Source of the DNA: Pinus tabuliformis
Taxonomy: Eukaryota; Streptophyta; Pinopsida; Pinales; Pinaceae
Length of the DNA stretch: 64,000 nucleotides
NCBI GenBank assembly: GCA_031772625.1
Contig: CM062805.1
Location: 797,385,119 to 797,449,118 of the forward strand
Direction: 5' to 3'
The position numbers and the translations under genes were made by a program. The notes beneath the pieces are model-generated. The model had not been told where the DNA came from and did not search any database. It saw only the letters and a program-made list of their open reading frames with translations. Shown here piece by piece: positions 57,721 to 64,000 of this stretch (its first letter is position 1; every line of letters begins with the position of its first letter).

Positions 57721-57950
57721 TCAAAATAAAACAATTTTTTTAGGTTCAGGCAGTTAATACAATAGTGTACATTTTTAACAAAGGATTACTTAGAAGAAAC
57801 TGTGATAGGACTCCATATGAACTATGGAGGGGAAGACCAACAAATATCAAACATTTTCGAGCCTTTGGAAGCGAATGCTACATTAAAAGGGAAGACTAGA
57901 AGACAAGAAAATTTGACTCTTGGGTAGATGAGGCATTTTTGTTGGTTATT

Positions 57951-59455
57951 TGTAGAGCCTCATGAATACTTCATTTTGACAATCTCCCTTACCAATTTTT
58001 CCTCTCTTTGACCATCATCATCAACTTAAAAGGCACGAAACTATAAGGTTTTTGGCATGGTAAGGTATTTAATTGTATTATCTTTCATATCTAATAATGT
58101 TCATTATTATTGAATTAATTTTTGTATTAGCTATTGAATTCATGCAATTTTCCAGCTAATCTATGTTCCTGTAGATGATTCCAAGGTTTATCAAGATCTG
58201 AGGTGCCCACTAAGAGGAGAAATATATGAACAGGTGGATATTGATCCCTTTAACAATTTCCTCCTATTCATTTGAACTAGATCATCAAAGGATTGTTCGA
58301 TTGTGTGGTCAAAGGGTAAAAGTCAACATGTTGTTGAACAGGTGAGCGAGAGTCTGAAATCCTTGCGCTTCATGATTTTCTTTGCCAAATAGAAAATCAT
58401 GAGAAAACGATATTTTGATATCTGTTAGAAGCTAAAATTAGAACTCTGTTAGCTAGGGTAGGCGTAAAAGCCTCGAACAATTATTGACACGGGCTTTTAT
58501 AAATACCGTGCAACAAACATGAACATAAGGTTAATTTTTTATATATGCGACAATATTGTTTTAAACTCTGTTTTTACCTGTTAATGAAGAATGAAGTTTT
58601 GATGCGTAGTTGACTGTTCGATTAAAGTTTTGTGACCACCTGTTTGTGGAGGGTCCTTGCAAATAATGAAGGTTCTGCATTTTCATATATTTTATTTATC
58701 ATTTGTTGTAGTTATTTACATGTTTTAGAATCATTTTGTAGTGTTGATTTCAATTAGATAGCGATAGCAAGATTTCACTAATCATTCTTTTCAAGTTGAT
58801 TTATAATGATGCTAATTGTAGTGTAATCACTTTTCATAGATTTCGTTATAGTTTCATTTCAGAGCATGAGTGATTTCTTTACAGTATTTCATTTCAGAGC
58901 ATGAGTGATTTCTTTACATTTTTCATTTAAGAGCATGAGTGATTTCTTTACAGTTTTCATTTCAAAGCATGAGTGATTTATTTACAGTTTTCATTTCAAA
59001 GCATGAGTGATTGATAATAAGAAAATGTGTAGTTTTTGATTTAAATAGAAGTCAAATTCATTTTGGTTTTTATGCAAAGGATTGCTAGAATATTAGATGA
59101 ATAATTATGCTTTTAGAGATTAAATTTGTGTTGCAATAGATTGGTTAAGTTCTCTTAATTTAATGATATAGTGTGAGTTTTCTTTAGTTTCATTTTGTAA
59201 GCGTGAAGAGAATTTTTGATTTCAATAGAAAGGAGTGAGCAAGAATGTAATTGAGATTGAATATGTTCATTTTATTTTCTTTAAAAGAGTAAAATAGGAA
59301 CACAAAACATCCTTAGAAATAAATTTTCAATAACTCAATTATACACATTAATAATCTGAAGGCTTCTAACATATATATTGCACTTGAACTTCACTAGTTT
59401 ACCAACTCCAGCCAATAATTTATGTACCAATTTAAGACAATTAAATTGACAAACA
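57951..59455 (+). repeat. 5' LTR of element L
   Basis: About 1.5 kb, starting TGTAGAGCCTCATG and ending TTGACAAACA just before the primer site. The left end is set where the integrase reading of K stops; ttatt (57946-57950) would be the target repeat, but its partner is outside the window. It contains a 34-bp minisatellite. Confidence 0.72.
58852..59012 (+). repeat. 34-bp minisatellite (five units)
   Basis: Units begin TTTCATTTCAGAGCATGAGT and end TTTACAGT or close variants: 58852-58886, 58887-58920, 58921-58954, 58955-58988, 58989-59012 (partial). The units are directly adjacent with no spacers. The array lies in the 3' half of the LTR of element L. Confidence 0.95.
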
Positions 59456-59458
59456 TTT

Positions 59459-59477
59459 TGGCGCCATTTCCAGGGAA
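59459..59477 (+). promoter_or_regulatory. Primer-binding site of L
   Basis: TGGCGCCATTTCCAGGGAA, four bases after the LTR end. It matches the TGGCGCCGTTGCCGGGGA type (Asp tRNA) used by Athila and Tat elements at most positions. Confidence 0.85.
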
Positions 59478-59966
59478 GTGTAAAAATAAGTCTGTATATT
59501 TTTCATTTTGATAAAAAAACAACAAAAACAAAAACATGATATGCATAGGGAAAGAGACTCTAGTTTTAGATTTGTAGGTATAGGTAAGAATTTAATTCCA
59601 ACAACATCACTCACCCAACCACGACCTCGTAGTGCCACACCACCCACAAAAACTTGAATTCCATCCATATCAGGGAAACACAAACTCCATGAGGTATTAA
59701 TATTCGAAATCCAATCTAGAGATTCACCAACTTCATCAACAAAATCCATAATAGAAGAAGAAGATCCCATATCTCCAACGACAAGAGTAATTTTCCTATC
59801 TTCAAATGGAGAACAACTTCTAGCTTAAGAGCTAGAGGTTCCTGTTAAAGAAGAGGAAGAAGAAACCTATTTTAACAAACCATTGATAGAAGAATCAGAG
59901 GAACTAGAGGAATATGAAAACCCCATTTTGGAACCATAACCCTATATTATTTATGAAAAATCTACA

Positions 59967-60910
59967 ATGGTTGGAGAAGGGGAAGGAGAGGTACATAATG
60001 TGAATGGTGAACAACCTAGGATTGGAGGAGGAAGAGGAGGAAATAGGGGAGGTGGAAGAGGTGGAGGAAGAGGAAGAGGGAGAGGAGAAGATATAAATCC
60101 AGAACCCTTTGGATTTCCTATCCTCGATGAAGATATAACTGTGACAATGAAAAATATCTCAACCTCTATCCTTCCAAACTTTCATGGACTAAGGACCGAA
60201 GATCCTGAAACATTTCTCTTTGAATTTTAAGTCTTGTGTAGATCATATGATTATCTTCATGATGCTCAAAAGTTGAAATTATTCCCTACAACCCTTAAAG
60301 ATGCAACATTAAAATGGTTTATGGGTTTAGGAATAAATTCCATAAGAACATGGGAACAAATGAAAACTACATTCTTAGAGAAATATAAGGACTAATGTAT
60401 GCCCCATAATATTAAGGATGAATTCTTTAAAATGGTACAAAAAGAAGAAGAAAATCTTGAAGACTTCATTGAAACATTTTCTTATAATGTCAAAAGGGAA
60501 AAAATGAATAATCTAGATGTGGAAACTTTGAAAGCTCTCTTATTGAAATCCATTAGAGATGAGTGGATTGATCTTCTCAATCTAATGGGTAAGGGAGACA
60601 TTTCTCAATTATGACTAAGAGAAATTTGTGAGTTATGCATACACATTTCAAGAGGCAAAGCAAGAACTGGGAAAAATCCAAGAGATCCTCTTTTATCAAG
60701 GACTAATAAATTGGCAGTTGGGACAGTAAGTAGAGCAAAATTAGGTAATTTGATTGATAGTTTTAAAAAAAATATTTTAGGGAGTCTCAGTGAACAAATT
60801 GACACCCTAAAAATACAAAACAAGCAAAAAGATGAAAATGTTGCATTGTCCATTTTTTGCCCTAAGTGCAGAAAGAAACATGCCTTGAGAGAACGTCCTC
60901 TTTATTAAAT
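59967..60910 (+). pseudogene. gag of element L with RGG-rich start
   Basis: The N-terminal frame (59967-60230) is an RGG-type tract (GGGRGGNRGGGRGGGRGRGR, about residues 21-40). It is followed by the gag opening FPILDEDITVTMKNISTSIL, PNFHGLRTEDPETFLFEF. A second frame (60399-60614) has EENLEDFIETFSYNV and LKALLLKSIRDEWIDLLNLM. A Cys-pair segment CPKCRKKHALRE lies near 60868. The RGG tract could bind RNA; that is inference. Broken in a few places. Confidence 0.82.
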
Positions 60911-61866
60911 AGTATAGAAACCTGTGTTATATGTGCGAAAAACCATGATACAAAAGAATGTTCCTTAATACCAGGTCTTAAAACTGTCTATCAAGAAGGA
61001 GTACCAAATTAGGTAGACCATCTTTGTTTTGTTGCTAAAAGACCATGACAAAATCCACAACCAAATACAACTCAAGGTTTTAACACTCAATCATTTGTAC
61101 AATCATCACAAAGTAATTGGACTGCCCCAATTCCTTGGCAATATTGGCCACAACCTTGGTCACAAGGAAAAATCATTATGGAAAGTATCCTCAATATCCT
61201 CAATTTCCACAATTTCAACAATCATATCCTACTTATCCTCCACAATATTATCCTCAGCCTGTTCAACAAATTCAACCCCACAATTTGAATCCACAACTTT
61301 CATTACCATTTCCTTAAAGACCAAACCAATTTCCTACACAACCACTTCCAAATCTAAATAATAATAAAAATTCACAACCTGTTTACAATATGGAAGGACA
61401 AAATTTCCAAACTTACATGATAACTCCATTGGATATAAACAATGTTCAACTTAGATCTGGTAGAATATTAGAGAAAAAGTCCCCATGAGTTGTTATTCAG
61501 GAAAGTGAAAAAAAAGATCTCTGAAGAAAAGAAGTCGCTTAATGAAAAAGAAAAAACTCAAAAACAAGCTACTCCAACACATTCAAATAACTCAACTCTT
61601 ATTATGGAATAACCTTCAGGATCTGTTTCAAAACCACCTTTTCCTAAGAGATTAAAAATAGATGAAGGGGTAGAAAAGCATATTTTATTTCCTGATTATG
61701 ACATTTTAGATGAAATGAATAATGTTTTCATAAAAATCCCTTTGCTACAATCCATTAAGGAAATACAATTTTTGCAAAAACAATTAGGGAATTGAGAATA
61801 AAAAGGCCAGGAAGAAAAAGAAAAGAAGTCAAAAGAATCCAACTAGTTTGAAAAATTGCAAATATC

Positions 61867-62290
61867 ATGATAGGTAAAACAAAAATTCAGAAATATCTTG
61901 ATCTAGGAAGTCCCATTGTGAAAACACATATCAATGGTGTAGAGATCCCAAATACATTGATTGATTTAGGAGCAACGATAAACTTCATGAGTAAACAAAC
62001 TATGAATCAATTAAAACTTCTAATATTCAGTATACACCTACACTATTACAATTAACAGATAGATATGTAATCAAACCCAATGGTGTATTAGAAGATATAT
62101 ATGTATCCTTAGATTCTTGGGAATACCCTGTCAATTTTATGATTTTAACACCCAAGAGTAACTTAGGAGGACATCCATTGATTCTAGGAAGACCATGGCT
62201 AGCTACAACCGATGCTTTTATAAGTTGTAGATTTGGTGATATGTTTATTTCTGATGGGAGCTCAACAAAGAAATTCACACTGTATCCACC
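61867..62290 (+). pseudogene. Protease region of element L
   Basis: The segments NGVEIPNTLIDLGATINFMS and, in the next frame, GGHPLILGRPWLATTDAFIS followed by CRFGDMFIS match the aspartic protease region of Tat/Athila polyproteins (I-L-G-R-P-W-L is a strong family signature). Broken. Confidence 0.85.
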
Positions 62291-62814
62291 TACAAAAACA
62301 ACAATAGAAGTTGAAAATAAAGAATGGATAGATGGTGATATTGATATAAGACCAATACTTTCTACTTCACAAATACATGAAGAAGATCAAATTTTTAATT
62401 TAATGGAAAATAATGATTCTTCATCCTATTGTGAACCTAGTCAGAGTTTTCAAGAACAATCAACAATATTGAATATTTATCATCTCATCAACTATCCTTG
62501 CATTCTATGGAAAAATTTGGAAATTCCACAATTGAAATATTTTGAGGAAAAACTTTGAATATCAATAATAATTTGGAAGAATTTCAAAAGAAAGAACTAA
62601 TAAAGATGTTACAAGAACATTCCTCTGGTTATGCATGGGAATATATTGACATGAAATGAATTGATCCTAGTAATTGTATACATCATATTTACACTAACAA
62701 AAATCCCAGACCAATTCAATAACCTCAAAGGAGAATGAATCCAAATCTAAGGGAAATTGTTAAAGAGGAACTACAAAAACTGCTGAATGTAAATTTCATC
62801 TATCCAATATCAGA

Positions 62815-63400
62815 CAGTTAGTGGGTTTCACCTTTAGTAATTGTTCCTAAGAAGAATGGAAAATGGAGAGTATGCATTGACTATAGGGAATTGAATAAAG
62901 CCACTTTAAAAGATCATTTTCCACTTCCTTTTATAGATCAAGTTTTAGATACATTGGCATAAAAGAAATATTTTTCATTCTTGGATGGTTTTAGCGAGTA
63001 TAATAAAATCAAAGTAGCCCCAAAAGACCAAGATAAAACTACCTTTACCTACCCATGGGGAACTTATGCTTACCAATTACTTCCTTTTGGATCATGTAAT
63101 GCACCTGAAACATTCCAAAGAGCAATATTAGGAATTTTTTTTGATCTAATTCATGATTGTGTGGAAGCATATATGGACGATTTTACATTTTATGGAAATT
63201 CTTTTGAAGAAGCTCTTAAAAATTTGGAAAAATTTCTTATTAGATGTAAAGAGGCAAATCTCTCATTAATCCATGAAAAATGTTTTATGATGTTTACTGA
63301 GGGAATTGTTTTAGGACACCATATTTTAGGGAATAGAATTAGAGTGGACACATCTAAACTAGAAGTTATTTCTAAATTATCAATTCCAAATTTTCAACGA
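62815..63400 (+). pseudogene. Reverse transcriptase of element L
   Basis: RT motifs in order: [69 protein letters not shown], then the active site EAYMDDFTFYGNSFEEAL and CFMMFTEGIVLGH. From 62981 the frame stays open through RNase H. It is the best-preserved RT in the window. Confidence 0.93.
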
Positions 63401-63916
63401 GATGTTAGAAGTTTTCTTGGTTTCATTGGTTACTATAGAAGATTCATAGAAAAAATTACAAAAACTGCATCCCCACTTTTCAAACTACTCACAAAACATT
63501 GTGAATTCAATTGGAATTCTAATTGCCAAAAGGCCTTTGAAACATTAAAGGAGAAAATCTCTAAAGCACCCATTCTTAGAGGACCAAACTGGAAACTACC
63601 TTTTCACATTTCAACTGATGCTTCAGACACAACTTTAGGAGCTGTACTAGGACAAAAGGATTTAACTCCTTATGCCATTTATTACACCAGTAAAAATTTG
63701 ACTCATGCAGAGTTAAATTACATTGTAACAGAAAATGAGTTTTTAGTTGTTGTCCATGCCATCAATAAATTTAGACATTACATTACTGGCTACAAAACTT
63801 TTGTACATACAGATCATTCTGCAATTAGGTACTTAATGAATAAACCTATCACTAATGGCAGAATTACAAGATGGTTGCTATTGTTGCAAGAGTTTAACAT
63901 CACTATTTTGGATTGA
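63400..63916 (+). pseudogene. RNase H of element L
   Basis: The connection domain is RSFLGFIGYYRRFIEKITKT. RNase H follows, with FHISTDASDTTLGAVLGQK, TENEFLVVVHAINKFRHYI, HTDHSAIRYLMNK and RITRWLLLLQEFNITILD. It is in the same open frame as the RT. After 63916 sequence resembling the usual IVDFLSR-type link to integrase begins, but the integrase itself is outside the window. Confidence 0.92.
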
Positions 63917-64000
63917 CCTGGGAAACAAATTACAATTGTTGATTTTTTTTCTAGGATTCAATATGATAATAATGATGTACCTGTAGAAGACAATTTCCAT

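Larger units (their letters stand above)
53751..57950 (+). mobile_element. Ty1/copia element K, 5' part
   Basis: 5' LTR (about 53751-54795), primer-binding site, gag with zinc knuckle, pre-integrase region and integrase in copia order. The coding sequence stops abruptly in the linker after integrase at 57950, where element L begins. RT, RNase H and the 3' LTR would lie beyond the right edge, past L. Frames carry several breaks. Confidence 0.85.
57951..64000 (+). mobile_element. Tat/Athila-like Ty3/gypsy element L
   Basis: Order: 5' LTR (57951-59455), Asp-tRNA-like primer site, gag, protease, RT, RNase H. Integrase and the 3' LTR lie beyond the window. The RT active site reads YMDDF, as in Athila relatives, and the primer site TGGCGCCATTTCCAGGGAA is typical of Tat/Athila. 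It sits inside element K. The pol part is the best preserved in the window, with one 311-codon open stretch, while gag shows several breaks. Confidence 0.88.

Noticed and set aside
58160-58275. Possible host exon: an acceptor-like TTTTCCAG followed by a short open frame (VPVDDSKVYQDLRCPLRGE)
   Set aside because: It lies inside the LTR of element L, between firm LTR start and primer-site positions. I recognise no protein family and the frame stops soon after.
58852-59012. CRISPR-like array
   Set aside because: Units are directly adjacent with no unique spacers, and the setting is a plant retrotransposon LTR, so it is a minisatellite.

Overview
This window looks like nuclear DNA from a seed plant with a very large, repeat-swollen genome. 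A conifer or other gymnosperm is my best guess. That rests on the plant-type pyroglutamyl-peptidase exon, the old and deeply nested LTR retrotransposons with unusually long LTRs, and the sparse genes; the species itself is not proven. I see no bacterial features, CRISPR array, rRNA or tRNA gene. Nearly all coding signal is retroelement fossil. The one recognisable host coding piece is a 79-codon terminal exon of a pyroglutamyl-peptidase I (peptidase C15) gene at 21052-21288 (+).

Layout from left to right. 1-4553: the 3' part of a Ty1/copia element (+) ending in its 3' LTR. 4554-5130: the gag start, primer-binding site and LTR edge of another copia element (-). 5131-19978: a tandem LTR-internal-LTR-internal-LTR array (-) of a gag-only copia family. 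It is split by a 3.75 kb solo LTR of a Tat/Athila-like Ty3/gypsy family (7299-11049) and by a 4.0 kb TG...CA unit carrying its own long antisense ORF (F1, 12137-16157). 19979-21288: intron and last exon of the peptidase gene. 21289-32068: flanking DNA with a 445-bp tandem duplication. The first copy of that duplication hosts a hAT-like MITE (30018-30283) and a chromodomain-type Ty3/gypsy element with two LTRs and a perfect 5-bp target duplication (23026-30010).

32170-51664 is one large Tat/Athila-like Ty3/gypsy element (-) with very long LTRs and matching target-site repeats. It sits inside a LINE-like coding relic. Its 3' LTR hosts a second copy of the 4.1 kb ORF-bearing unit (F2, 34134-38249). 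Its internal region hosts a solo copia LTR (40179-41314) and a reduced copia element (41320-44649), which share one target pentamer. 53751-57950 is a copia element (+) cut by a Tat/Athila-like Ty3/gypsy element (57951 to the window end, +), whose gag has an RGG-rich start and whose RT-RNase H frame is open for 311 codons.

The genes do not form an operon or pathway. The biology is layered insertion, in which each target-site duplication orders the events. The most unusual items are the ORF-bearing TG...CA unit found twice with no terminal repeats of its own, the three-LTR gag-only array next to a pol-bearing relative, and two insertions that share one target pentamer.
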